Part shown: in pieces, positions 1-7,181 of the stretch
How the letters are laid out: the number at the start of each line of letters is the position of its first letter
Position numbering within the stretch: position 1 is the first letter of the stretch
Assembly (NCBI RefSeq): GCF_000974445.1
Contig: NZ_BBOJ01000022.1
Coordinates: forward strand, 248,001 to 312,000
Length of the DNA: 64,000 bases
Source: Lentzea aerocolonigenes
GTDB taxonomy: Bacteria; Actinomycetota; Actinomycetes; Mycobacteriales; Pseudonocardiaceae
Direction of reading: 5' to 3'
Notes under the pieces: generated by a model
Databases searched by the model: none
Told to the model about the DNA's origin: nothing
The model's input: only the letters and a program-made list of their open reading frames with translations
Position numbers and translations under genes: made by a program

Positions 1-357
1 CTGCGGATGGAATCGCAGTGGGCCGACGCCGCCACGCCGACGTTCGCCGCGCAGGCCGACGCCGCCGTCAAGTTGTACTCGGCGGACCGGCTGTTGCCGC
101 GCCGCTTCGCTCGCCGTTCGCTGGGCTACTCCGACACCGACATCCGGGACATGGAGGCCGAGGACGCCGAGGCGTATTCGCGCGTCGCGGGTGGCGATCA
201 AGCCTCGGAGTTCGGCCCGAAGCCGCTTCCCGAGCCACGCGAACGTGAGACCGCGGCCGTGTCGCTGCCCTCGCCGCGTCGTCCGGTCGGGCAGCTCGGC
301 GGCCAGGTGCTCCCGCCGCCCGCCGTGCAGTTCATCGAGCCGCAACCGGCGATCTGA
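1..357 (+). CDS. Phage portal protein, C-terminal fragment
   Basis: The reading frame is open from base 1, so the gene starts outside the window; the ATG at base 7 is internal. Portal proteins form the dodecameric ring at the capsid vertex through which DNA is packaged. The visible 118 residues contain a helical stretch about alternately using a column of residues and ending in a phenylalanine-arginine-rich segment, then 'SLGYSDTDIRDME', resembling the C-terminal region of SPP1/actinophage-type portals, followed by a proline-rich tail. The call rests mainly on position immediately upstream of a MuF-like gene and scaffold. Confidence is moderate because the diagnostic core is missing. Confidence 0.6.
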   Translation: MRMESQWADAATPTFAAQADAAVKLYSADRLLPRRFARRSLGYSDTDIRDMEAEDAEAYSRVAGGDQASEFGPKPLPEPRERETAAVSLPSPRRPVGQLGGQVLPPPAVQFIEPQPAI

Positions 358-377
358 CCATCTGGTGGTGATGCCCG

Positions 378-1352
378 ATGACCGCGCCCATGACGGAAGT
401 GGACGCCGAGTTCTACACCGCACAGCAGCGCATAGTCCGTACCGCCGCCAACCAGGCCCAGACCGCCTGGCGTGAGCTCGGCAGCGCGGCGATCGACTCG
501 GCCGCCGCCGCTGATGTCCGTTTGCAGGTGGTCGCGACCCTCGAAGAGGCGCAGGCCGAGGCCGCATCGTTGGCACCGCTGTACGTCGCCGCCACGCTGG
601 CCGCGCTCGGCGCTTTGTCCAATCCGGTCGGTGCGCTCGTGTCGGCGATGTTCTCCGGGCTGGCCGCCAACGGTCTGCCGCTGGCCGCGTTGGTGGACTT
701 CGCGTTGCGCCGCTACCGGCTGGCTCTGCTCGCCGGCGTGCCCCCGTCCGAGGCGCACGCGCTCGGACTGGCCAAGCTGCTGACCTACGTCACGACCGAG
801 GCCGCGGACGCTGGCCGCCTCGCCCGCCACGCCGCCGCGATCCTCGAACCCGAGCTCGCCGGATACGAACGGGTCGTGACGCTGCCCGCGTGCGGACGCT
901 GCATCCTGCTGGCCGGACGCCTCTACACCTTCTCCACCGGCTTCCTACGGCACCCGCGCTGCGACTGCGACATGCGCCCCGTCACCCACGAGCAGTGGCA
1001 CGACGACCGCCCCGGCAACACCCCACGCGGCCTGTTCGACTCGATGACCCCGGAGCAGCAGAACAAGGCCTTCGGGGTCGGCGACGCCGAGGCGATCCGG
1101 GCCGGTGCGGACATCTCCCGCACGGTCAACGCCCGCCGTAAGAACGCGGTCTACGTCGCGGGCGGGCACGAATACACCCTCGACGCCACCACCGTGCGCG
1201 GCCACGGCCGCCAGCTCGGCGAGCTGGCCAAGCAAGGCGGCCGGTACAGCCGCTCCCGCGTCCCGCGCCCGACCGCCGCCCAACTGGTCAACACCGTCCC
1301 CGACCGCGCCGAGCTGATCCGCCAGCTCCGCAGGTTCGGCTACCTGCGCTGA
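378..1352 (+). CDS. MuF/VG15-like minor capsid protein
   Basis: A 324-residue protein placed between portal and scaffold, where phages encode the MuF-type minor head protein that enters the procapsid and helps in assembly or DNA ejection. The N-terminal half is alanine-rich and helical. Around residues 172-197 there is a cysteine cluster (CGRC, then CDCDM) inside a segment ending 'RPVTHEQW', which is typical of the MuF/VG15 proteins of actinophages and probably binds zinc. The gene starts at ATG 378, 21 bases after the portal stop. No protease catalytic triad was recognised. A separate maturation protease is not seen in this window. Confidence 0.7.
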   Translation: MTAPMTEVDAEFYTAQQRIVRTAANQAQTAWRELGSAAIDSAAAADVRLQVVATLEEAQAEAASLAPLYVAATLAALGALSNPVGALVSAMFSGLAANGLPLAALVDFALRRYRLALLAGVPPSEAHALGLAKLLTYVTTEAADAGRLARHAAAILEPELAGYERVVTLPACGRCILLAGRLYTFSTGFLRHPRCDCDMRPVTHEQWHDDRPGNTPRGLFDSMTPEQQNKAFGVGDAEAIRAGADISRTVNARRKNAVYVAGGHEYTLDATTVRGHGRQLGELAKQGGRYSRSRVPRPTAAQLVNTVPDRAELIRQLRRFGYLR

Positions 1353-1404
1353 CCTGAGGGTTTCCTGTTTCCTCCTCGCCCCGGAAAGGGGGTTTCTCCT
1401 CCCG

Positions 1405-2055
1405 TTGTCCCAGCCGACCAGCCCACCCGCCAACCCTGCCGAGAACCCGCCCCACGCCCCCGCACAGCCCCCGGCCACCCCACCGGCACAGCCACCAGCC
1501 CCCGTCACCGAGCCGCCCGCCGACACGTCCACCCCGGACTACAAGGCGCTCTACGAGCAGGCACAGACCAAGCTCACCAAGGCCGAGAGCACGGCGCGGG
1601 AGCACAGCGCTAAGGCCAAGCGTCTGGACGAGATCGAGGCCTCCCAGCAGACCGAGGCCGAACGCGCCACCGCCCGCGCGACGGCGGTGGAACAGCAGCT
1701 CGCGACGATGCGCCGCACCGCCGTGGACGCGGAGATCCGCGCTGCCGCAACCGGATGGGCCGACCCGAGCGACGCGCCGCGCTACCTCGACGACCGGGAC
1801 CGCTACCTCACCGAGGACGGCACGGTCGACACCGCCGCCATCACAGCGGACCTCGCCGCGGTGCTCACCCAGCGCCCGCACCTCGCCCGCGTCGACGGCC
1901 CACGCCGCCCGGCTCCCGACCCGTCACAGGGCCAGCGCCACGGCCCTTCCGGCACTGCGGAACAGATCCGCGACGCCGAAGCACGCGGCGACTGGGCCAC
2001 GGCCATCAGCCTGAAGAACCAGCAACTCGCCGCACTCGCGCGCGAACAGCGCTGA
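1405..2055 (+). CDS. Phage scaffolding protein
   Basis: A 216-residue, highly charged protein with a proline-rich first 40 residues and then a long coiled-coil-like helix (residues about 50-110, rich in E, K, A and Q), directly upstream of the major capsid gene. This is the normal place and composition for a scaffold that organises capsid shells and is lost from mature heads. The start is TTG at 1405; a GGAAAGGGGG tract lies upstream at 1383-1392, a rather long spacing. The C-terminal part (DAEARGDWATAISLKNQQLA) matches the basic, helical end that scaffolds use to bind capsid protein. Family assignment is by architecture, not by an exact domain match. Confidence 0.72.
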   Translation: MSQPTSPPANPAENPPHAPAQPPATPPAQPPAPVTEPPADTSTPDYKALYEQAQTKLTKAESTAREHSAKAKRLDEIEASQQTEAERATARATAVEQQLATMRRTAVDAEIRAAATGWADPSDAPRYLDDRDRYLTEDGTVDTAAITADLAAVLTQRPHLARVDGPRRPAPDPSQGQRHGPSGTAEQIRDAEARGDWATAISLKNQQLAALAREQR

Positions 2056-2214
2056 CCCGCAACACCTTCTCTGCCACCACGAAACCTCGGCACCGCCACA
2101 ACCGCGCATCTCGCGCAAGCAGGGACGGGCGGCCGAGGTCACGCACACGCACGCGCAACACTCCGCCGCCCGCCTGGTGACACGCCGAGGAATCCCTTAC
2201 CAGCAAAGGATTCC

Positions 2215-3213
2215 ATGCCTGGCGTAGCCGCCATTGCCAACACCTACAACAGCCCCAACTTCGTCGGCGAGTTGTTCGCGCTCACCCCGACCGACACCCC
2301 GTTCCTGTCCTCCATCGGCGGCCTGACCGGTGGCAAGCGCGCGAACGGGATCGTGCACACCTGGTCGGTGTACGACCTGCGCCCACCGGACCCGAACCGG
2401 CAGCGCCTCGAAGGCGGCGACGCCCCCGCCGCAGAGACCCGCGTCCGAGGCCAGGACCGCAACGTCCTGGAAATCCACCAGGAAACCGTAGGCGTCTCCT
2501 ACACCCGGCAGGCCTCCCAGCAGATGTTCGCCGGAACCGGGTCACCGAACCCGAACGCGGCGAGCATCGGCGGCACCAACGCCGTCCTGAACGAAATGGA
2601 CTGGCAGACCCGCCAGGCGCTCACGCAGATCGGCCGCGACGTCGAACTCGGGTTCATCGTCGGCAAGCTCCAGGAGCCCACCGACAACTCCACCGTGCGC
2701 AAGACGCGCGGCATCCTGGAGGCCACCAAGACCAACGTCCTCACCAACGCGCAGCCCAAGCCGCTGACCGAGGCGATGATCCTCGACCTGTTGCAGAAGG
2801 TCTGGGAGAACGGCGGCATCCAGGTCTCCGAGACCGCCACCCTGATGTGCGCGGCGTGGCAGAAGCGTCAGCTCACCAATGAGTTCGTCACCAAGAAGAA
2901 CTATCAGGAGCAGTCGCGCAACGTCGGCGGCGTCGCCGTCTCCACGATCGAGACGGACTTCGGACGGCTCAACATCATGTTGAACCGGTACATGCCTGCC
3001 GACACCGTGCAGGTGGTCAGCCTCGACCAGTGCGCCCCCGTGCTGCTGGAGACGCCCGGCAAGGGCTTCCTGTTCTCCGAGCCGTTGGCGCGCACCGGTT
3101 CCACGGACAAGGCGCAGATCTACGGTGAGATCTCGCTGGAGTTCGGACCGGAAATCGCCCACGGCAAGGTCACCGGCCTGACCACCGCAGCCCCGGCCGG
3201 AGGTGGCGCGTGA
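2215..3213 (+). CDS. Major capsid protein, SU10/DUF5309-like
   Basis: A 332-residue protein with the features of the SU10-type HK97-fold capsid proteins: an N-terminal segment with NSPNFVGELF and TPFLSSIGG, a conserved VHTWSVYDLR strand, an ETVGVSYTRQASQQ element and a central ELGFIVGK helix. It would form the icosahedral shell. It follows the scaffold after a gap of about 160 bases. The start ATG 2215 is preceded by AGCAAAGGATT, a weak ribosome site. The end overlaps the next gene by four bases (GTGA), so the two are translationally coupled. Confidence 0.85.
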   Translation: MPGVAAIANTYNSPNFVGELFALTPTDTPFLSSIGGLTGGKRANGIVHTWSVYDLRPPDPNRQRLEGGDAPAAETRVRGQDRNVLEIHQETVGVSYTRQASQQMFAGTGSPNPNAASIGGTNAVLNEMDWQTRQALTQIGRDVELGFIVGKLQEPTDNSTVRKTRGILEATKTNVLTNAQPKPLTEAMILDLLQKVWENGGIQVSETATLMCAAWQKRQLTNEFVTKKNYQEQSRNVGGVAVSTIETDFGRLNIMLNRYMPADTVQVVSLDQCAPVLLETPGKGFLFSEPLARTGSTDKAQIYGEISLEFGPEIAHGKVTGLTTAAPAGGGA

Positions 3214-3392
3214 GGTTCACCTCCAGCATCTACAAGGAACTCGTCGTGCACGACCTCGGCGTGACGTTCGTCGACGGCGAGGCCGAGGTGCCCGACAAGG
3301 CCACCGCCGACGCGCTACGCGGGCTGCCTGCGGAATTCGGCGTGCGCGCGGTCGGCGGTCGCCCGCCTACCCCAGCCTCCAAGTCGAACTAA
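3210..3392 (+). CDS. Small head protein, unknown role
   Basis: A 60-residue protein starting at GTG 3210, overlapping the capsid stop by four bases. It begins MRFTSSIYKELVVHD and has a short beta-rich core, then a proline-rich tail. Proteins of this size just after the capsid gene of actinophages are often described as head or 'Ig-like/decoration' accessory proteins, but no diagnostic motif is visible. It is the last gene before the first reversed gene of the operon. Confidence 0.6.
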   Translation: MRFTSSIYKELVVHDLGVTFVDGEAEVPDKATADALRGLPAEFGVRAVGGRPPTPASKSN

Positions 3393-3402
3393 CGCCGTCG
3401 GG

Positions 3403-3945
3403 TTAGCCCGCGCCCGGACCCACAGGCTCCGGGTACCGCTCACTCACCAGGCGAAACGACGCGCCGATGGCGGGATAGGCCTGGCCGAGCGTCCACTGTG
3501 GCCGCTTACCTTCGTGGAGGTAGTTGTTGCGAATCTGGCGCCCGGCGTCCACCGCTTCAGCAGCCTCGGCACTGATCAAACCCTGCTGCGTTGCCCTCTG
3601 GATGTTCGCCTGAAAGTTGTCCCTGTTGTTGAGGCGTAGCTTCAAGGCAGCCTCAACAGCGAAGATCGAGAAAACCGCAGACCCGGTCACCATCGGGTAC
3701 CGGTAGAACGACATCGCGAACATCTCGCGGGCGTCGTCCAAAAGGTTCGCAGGGCCTTCCGGTGTGGTGGACGTGATGACGAGGTCTTGGGCCACCTCTT
3801 TGAGGCGGCGGTAGGTCATCGGTCGTTCCTCGCCGTTGTCGTCGAAGCCCCCGATCATCTTGAGCATCATCGGGTCAGGGTCTGGCGGCGCGAACTCACC
3901 GAGGTCGGTTCCAGGCGGCGTCCACAACTTCATCTCTGCACACAC
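3403..3945 (-). CDS. HEPN-like protein, reversed moron in the head operon
   Basis: A 180-residue protein on the strand opposite to the structural operon. Residues 85-150 look helical and contain R139-N140-N-Y-L-H144, which fits the R-N-x3-H (RX4-6H) catalytic signature of HEPN ribonucleases and DUF4145-like proteins; this is seen in the sequence. HEPN proteins act in toxin-antitoxin, abortive infection and CRISPR ancillary systems (established knowledge), so an RNase that acts on competing phages or on the host is a reasonable inference. Alternative start ATG 3933. A palindrome lies just upstream (3955-3967). It could instead be a non-catalytic HEPN nucleic-acid-binding protein. Confidence 0.72.
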   Translation of the reverse strand: MCAEMKLWTPPGTDLGEFAPPDPDPMMLKMIGGFDDNGEERPMTYRRLKEVAQDLVITSTTPEGPANLLDDAREMFAMSFYRYPMVTGSAVFSIFAVEAALKLRLNNRDNFQANIQRATQQGLISAEAAEAVDAGRQIRNNYLHEGKRPQWTLGQAYPAIGASFRLVSERYPEPVGPGAG

Positions 3946-3954
3946 TCTCTCAAC

Positions 3955-3967
3955 TCGACGGAGTCGA
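3955..3967. promoter_or_regulatory. Candidate operator between divergent genes
   Basis: A perfect 5-bp palindrome with a 3-bp centre (TCGAC-GGA-GTCGA) about 10 bases upstream of the HEPN-like gene and upstream of the head connector gene. It could bind a repressor that lets the moron be expressed in the lysogen. No convincing -10/-35 pair was seen, so this is only a candidate. Confidence 0.3.
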
Positions 3968-4039
3968 ACCGGTCAGAATATGCCGCAGGCTGTAGCCCAG
4001 CTACTGACTTCCATTGCGGACACGCGAACGGGTGATGCC

Positions 4040-4396
4040 ATGCCATCACTCGCTCCTCTTGCCACCGCCGACGACGTCCAGGCCCGCACCGAGCAGCAGT
4101 TCACGCCCGCCGAGCGCGCCCGCGTCACAGTCCTGTGCGCGGACGCCTCGGCGATGGCGCGCACCCTCGTTCCCGCGATGACCGACCCGCCGCCCGCCAC
4201 GGCGGTGGGCGTGGTCAGCGCCGCCGTCCTGCGCGCGCTGGCCACGCCACCGGAAGGGTTGAAAGACGAGGCGATCGGCGGGCACTCCCGCACCCTCGCG
4301 CACGACGGCGGCGGCCTGTACTTCACCGCCGATGAGCTGAAACTCCTGCGCCCACCCGTTCCGGTGCCGCGTGGGGCGTTCTCGATCTGGACGTAG
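4040..4396 (+). CDS. Head-tail connector (gp6-like adaptor)
   Basis: A 118-residue, mostly helical protein at the first connector position after the capsid genes. It starts MPSLAPLATADDVQAR, continues with 'TPAERARVTVLCADASAMAR' and ends with a short strand (GLYFTADELKLLR). This helix pattern, beginning with a 'L..L.T.ADV' segment, is typical of phage gp6/gp15-like adaptors that dock on the portal ring. ATG 4040 is chosen because homologous adaptors start just before this segment; an in-frame ATG at 3980 is possible. The 3' end overlaps the end of a reversed small gene. Confidence 0.68.
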   Translation: MPSLAPLATADDVQARTEQQFTPAERARVTVLCADASAMARTLVPAMTDPPPATAVGVVSAAVLRALATPPEGLKDEAIGGHSRTLAHDGGGLYFTADELKLLRPPVPVPRGAFSIWT

Positions 4397-4583
4397 CCGC
4401 CACCGTTGCCCAGGCCGTCACGCCGGCCGCGACACCCCACCAGCCCACGCCCACGAACAACGGCCACCACACCGACTCGGTGACCGCGAGCAGCACGTTG
4501 CCCACCGCGCAGGACAGCAGCACGAGCACCGACAAGCCGAGCACCGCTTGTGCTCCGCCGCTCGTCAGGTCCCGCTCGGCCAT
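4323..4583 (-). CDS. Small two-helix membrane protein, reversed moron
   Basis: An 86-residue protein on the minus strand. It has two hydrophobic stretches (about residues 15-36 and 44-66) separated by a short turn with ESVWWP, and a basic, alanine-rich tail. ATG 4583 is preceded at good spacing by GCGAGGAA, and the third codon positions are GC-rich as in its neighbours, which argues that it is real although it overlaps the connector gene by about 74 bases at its 3' end. Small prophage-encoded membrane proteins can act in superinfection exclusion (known in other phages); here that is only a guess. It is the second of three genes opposed to the late operon. Confidence 0.6.
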   Translation of the reverse strand: MAERDLTSGGAQAVLGLSVLVLLSCAVGNVLLAVTESVWWPLFVGVGWWGVAAGVTAWATVAATSRSRTPHAAPERVGAGVSAHRR

Positions 4584-4658
4584 GACGGTTCCTCGCAATT
4601 CCCCCTGGTGTGGGTGTATCGCCCCTCGATCTGTGCCCTGTTACGGAAGGTGGTGAGG

Positions 4659-4988
4659 GTGCAACTTCCCCACATCGTGACCCTCGTAGAGCCCCTGGAA
4701 GTTGAAGACCAGTACGGCAACCCCAGCCCCGCGGCCGACTACGGCCCTGGCGCACCGCGCCGCGACATTCGCGGCTACATGCAGCCGCACACCTCGACCG
4801 AACCCGCCGAGACCGGCCGTCAGCCGAAGATCACGCGGTGGCGGTTGTTCACGTACTCGCCGGTCGGCGCGCGTGAACAGGTGGAGTGGCGCGGTCGGGT
4901 GTTCCGCGTGGACGGCGATCCGGAGATGTGGGAACCCGCGTTCGGCCGGACCCGGTTCTGGGTGCGCTTGGTCGAAGTGGAGGGCTGA
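4659..4988 (+). CDS. Head closure / stopper protein
   Basis: A 109-residue beta-rich protein beginning VQLPHIVTLVEPLEVEDQYGNP and ending with a 'F.RTRFWVRLVEVEG' strand. Size, beta composition and its place between adaptor and gp10-like gene fit the head-tail stopper of siphoviruses, which closes the capsid after packaging. GTG 4659 is selected because GGAAGG (4645-4650) lies eight bases upstream; the longer open frame to 4371 lacks a ribosome site and overlaps the connector. The next gene starts two bases after the stop. Confidence 0.68.
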   Translation: MQLPHIVTLVEPLEVEDQYGNPSPAADYGPGAPRRDIRGYMQPHTSTEPAETGRQPKITRWRLFTYSPVGAREQVEWRGRVFRVDGDPEMWEPAFGRTRFWVRLVEVEG

Positions 4989-4990
4989 GC

Positions 4991-5311
4991 ATGCCTCGCG
5001 CTTTCGAGGGTTTCCGCGTCGACCGTGACGGCGTCGCCGAGATCCTGCGCTCGCCCGAGCTGGCCGCACACGTCAAGGCACTCGCGGAAGAGGTCGCGAC
5101 CGCTGCCCGCTTGCAGGGCCACCGCGTCACCTCCGGCGAACTGCTGCCCGTCGACGTCCTGCACGACCCCGCCCCTGATCGTGTCGGCTACACCGTGGCG
5201 ATCAAGCACCCTGCCGGGATGGGCATGGAGGCCAAGCACGGCGTCCTGACCCGCGCGGCCGAAGCCCTCGGCCTGGACGTGCACGGCATCGACACCCACC
5301 GCGACACATGA
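4991..5311 (+). CDS. HK97 gp10-like tail completion protein
   Basis: A 106-residue protein starting MPRAFEGFRVDRDGVAEILRSPELAAHV. The pattern of an N-terminal 'G.RVDRDG' strand, a long helix and a C-terminal 'V...HPAGMGMEAKHG.L.RA..A' segment is that of small HK97-gp10-like proteins that work with the tail terminator at the head-tail joint. GGAGGG sits ten bases before ATG 4991. Its stop overlaps the next start (ATGA), so translation is probably coupled. Assigned by order and general pattern rather than by a single motif. Confidence 0.65.
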   Translation: MPRAFEGFRVDRDGVAEILRSPELAAHVKALAEEVATAARLQGHRVTSGELLPVDVLHDPAPDRVGYTVAIKHPAGMGMEAKHGVLTRAAEALGLDVHGIDTHRDT

Positions 5312-5739
5312 CCGGCCCGTCTCCGATTCCGGTCCCTGTCGACGCGGTGGAACTCGTGCTCGCCGTGCTGCGCCCGCTGCTGGCCGCCCGCCCCGAACCC
5401 GTCCTGACCGGATTGAAGGTCGGCACCGAGACCGGCCACGGCCAGCAGGGTGGGCCGCCGTCGCTGCCGTGGCTGCGGCTCACCGAGGAAGGCCACACCT
5501 GGCGGTGGCCCGCCGTGCAACGCGTCGTGATCCGGCTGACCTGCTGGCACCGCACCGACCACGACGCGAAAGCCGCGGCCGGTCTCGCGCTCGCCGTGCT
5601 GTGCTCGCTGCGCGGCGTGCGCGGCCTGCTCGACGTGGATCCGATCGTCGGCCCGATCGCCGCACCGGACCCACACACCCGCAAGCCCCTCGCGACCGCG
5701 ACGGTTGCCGTCCATATCCGGACACCTGCCCGCCCCTGA
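5308..5739 (+). CDS. Tail terminator protein
   Basis: A 143-residue protein that starts by a four-base overlap with the gp10-like gene and lies immediately upstream of the tail tube gene, the fixed location of the siphovirus tail terminator (gpU/gp17-like), a ring that ends tube polymerisation and joins tail to head. It has an N-terminal helix (VDAVELVLAVLRPLL), a central strand region with 'VIRLTCWHRTDHDAKAAAGLA', and a last strand 'ATATVAVHIRT', as in the alpha/beta fold of terminators. Confidence 0.68.
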   Translation: MTGPSPIPVPVDAVELVLAVLRPLLAARPEPVLTGLKVGTETGHGQQGGPPSLPWLRLTEEGHTWRWPAVQRVVIRLTCWHRTDHDAKAAAGLALAVLCSLRGVRGLLDVDPIVGPIAAPDPHTRKPLATATVAVHIRTPARP

Positions 5740-5824
5740 CCCTGTCCCGCTACGGAGGCTGCCGCCCTCCGTACTCGAGACGATTCCGGAAGCGCGCGGA
5801 GCCTCCCTTCTGGAGGCCTCCCGC

Positions 5825-6442
5825 TTGAGCCTGCATCCGACCCTTGTCCGTGTCCCCGGCACCGGGGAACTGTCCCTCGCCCCACCGGGCACACCCGAAC
5901 CGCCCGACTCGACCACGGCCCTGCCCGCCGCCTGGACCGGCCTCGGTCTGTCCACCGAAGACGGCGTGACGATCAAGCGCACGATCGAGAAGTCCGGCAC
6001 CACGCACTGGCAGCAGATCACCCCCGCCCGCTACATCTACACCAGCCAGGAACTCACCGTGGCGTCGGTGTTCCAGGAGTCCAAGGGCGCGGTGCTCGGC
6101 GTCTACTTCGGCGGGATGACCTTCGCCGAGACCGGCACCGGCAGCAAGAAGTACCGCGCCGAGATCAGCGCCGTCCCCAAGGGCGACGAACGCGCGCTGT
6201 GCGTGGACTGGACAGACCAGATCAGCGCCACCGAGATCTACCACCACCGGCTCTACCTGCCCCGCGTCGAGGTCTCCGAGACCGCCGACGCCCAGTGGAC
6301 CCGCACCCAGGAAGCCCGCTGGGGCCTCACCTTCGCCGCACTCTCGCCCGCATCCGGCACCACGTTGGCCGTGTGGCTGACCGATGACCCCGCCGTTCTG
6401 CTCGTCACACCCACGGTGACCGCCGCCAAGGCGGAGAGCTAA
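5825..6442 (+). CDS. Major tail (tube) protein
   Basis: A 205-residue protein that would form the stacked hexameric rings of the tail tube. It contains an N-terminal GTGELSLAPPG segment, 'WTGLGLSTEDGVTI', a central 'VFQESKGAVLGVYFGGMTF' strand and the 'W.LTF.AL' motif near the end, typical of tube proteins. TTG 5825 is preferred: GGAGG at 5812-5816 is eight bases upstream, and the open frame further upstream to 5705 overlaps the terminator gene. The next plus-strand gene is separated by a reversed gene. Confidence 0.75.
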   Translation: MSLHPTLVRVPGTGELSLAPPGTPEPPDSTTALPAAWTGLGLSTEDGVTIKRTIEKSGTTHWQQITPARYIYTSQELTVASVFQESKGAVLGVYFGGMTFAETGTGSKKYRAEISAVPKGDERALCVDWTDQISATEIYHHRLYLPRVEVSETADAQWTRTQEARWGLTFAALSPASGTTLAVWLTDDPAVLLVTPTVTAAKAES

Positions 6443-6456
6443 CGACCTCAGCCGAC

Positions 6457-6840
6457 TCAACCCACCTGGCGGGTCGGCAGATCCAGTTCCGCCTGCGCCA
6501 TGACCACCAGCGGCTCCCACACCCGAAACAGGTGAATCATCGCCTCATCGGCATTCCCGGCGAGCGCGCACCGCACCCCGCTGTGCAGCGCTGCGATCAG
6601 GTCTGGGTGCAGCCCTCGTAACCAGGGCTCCACTGCTGCGATCAGGATCGCGGCACGGTCCCACGCGCTGAGCTCACCCCGAGCCACGAAGTAGGGAAAG
6701 GCGTGGGGACCACACACCTCACCGTTGATCATCGCTGCCAGCACGTCGTGCACAGCGGTCTGAAGAACCCATGCCGCCGTCTGCTCGTCTTCCAGCGGCG
6801 TTGCCATCCCCGAACCATAGCCGCCCAGGTTCGTGATCAC
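6457..6840 (-). CDS. Unknown helical protein, third reversed moron
   Basis: A 127-residue, mostly helical protein on the minus strand between the tail tube and chaperone genes. It starts at GTG 6840 or ATG 6807 (MATPLEDEQ). No family was recognised. Helices around residues 18-40, 58-80 and 85-122 contain hydrophobic faces with W and H residues, and there is no signal peptide or membrane segment. GC-rich third positions and a clean fit between two tail genes suggest that it is genuine. Together with the genes at 3403 and 4323 it forms a pattern of isolated, oppositely transcribed genes inserted in the late operon. Confidence 0.55.
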   Translation of the reverse strand: MITNLGGYGSGMATPLEDEQTAAWVLQTAVHDVLAAMINGEVCGPHAFPYFVARGELSAWDRAAILIAAVEPWLRGLHPDLIAALHSGVRCALAGNADEAMIHLFRVWEPLVVMAQAELDLPTRQVG

Positions 6841-6879
6841 CGTTCACCCATTTGGCCACGACATGAAGGAGACCCATCC

Positions 6880-7155
6880 GTGAGCAACCGCCAGCGCCGT
6901 GAGGCGAGCGGCCAGCCCGCGCCCGCGCCCACGTCTTCGGTGATGTGGCGAGGGAAGCGGTTTACTCTGCCCGCGCCGGAGGACTACCCGCTGGAGGCGA
7001 TTGAGGCCGAAGAGGAGGGTCGCACGCTCAAGGCGCTGCGGCTCATCCTCGGCGAAGACCAGTACCTGACGTTTCGGGAGCTGGCCAAGACCACCGGCGA
7101 CGCCGACGACTTCTCCAAGGCGATCATGCGGGAGCTGGGGCGGGGAAACCGGTAG
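6880..7155 (+). CDS. Tail assembly chaperone, short (G-type) product
   Basis: A 91-residue protein between tail tube and tape measure genes. It contains a basic N-terminus (SNRQRREASGQ), a 'VMWRGKRFTLPAPEDYPLEA' strand and a helix, as in the G-type chaperones that coat the tape measure before the tube polymerises. GTG 6880 follows GAAGGAG by eight bases. A slippery heptamer three codons before the stop allows a second, longer product (see the frameshift site and the T extension). Confidence 0.78.
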   Translation: MSNRQRREASGQPAPAPTSSVMWRGKRFTLPAPEDYPLEAIEAEEEGRTLKALRLILGEDQYLTFRELAKTTGDADDFSKAIMRELGRGNR

Positions 7156-7181
7156 TCGTCGGCCGTCTGCTGGCCGACGAC
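7143..7181 (+). promoter_or_regulatory. Programmed -1 ribosomal frameshift signal
   Basis: The heptamer G-GGA-AAC at 7143-7149 is in the correct phase of the upstream gene, so the P- and A-site tRNAs can re-pair one base back. Five bases downstream starts a perfect 10-bp stem (7155-7164 with 7172-7181) with a 7-base loop, an ideal stimulatory hairpin. Shifting here avoids the TAG at 7153-7155 and joins the second chaperone frame. Such frameshifts are conserved in tail assembly chaperone genes of lambda-like and actinophages. Confidence 0.88.

Noticed and set aside
7143..7155. A stop codon that disrupts the chaperone gene (pseudogene)
   Set aside because: Slippery heptamer, spacing and downstream hairpin show programmed frameshifting, not decay.
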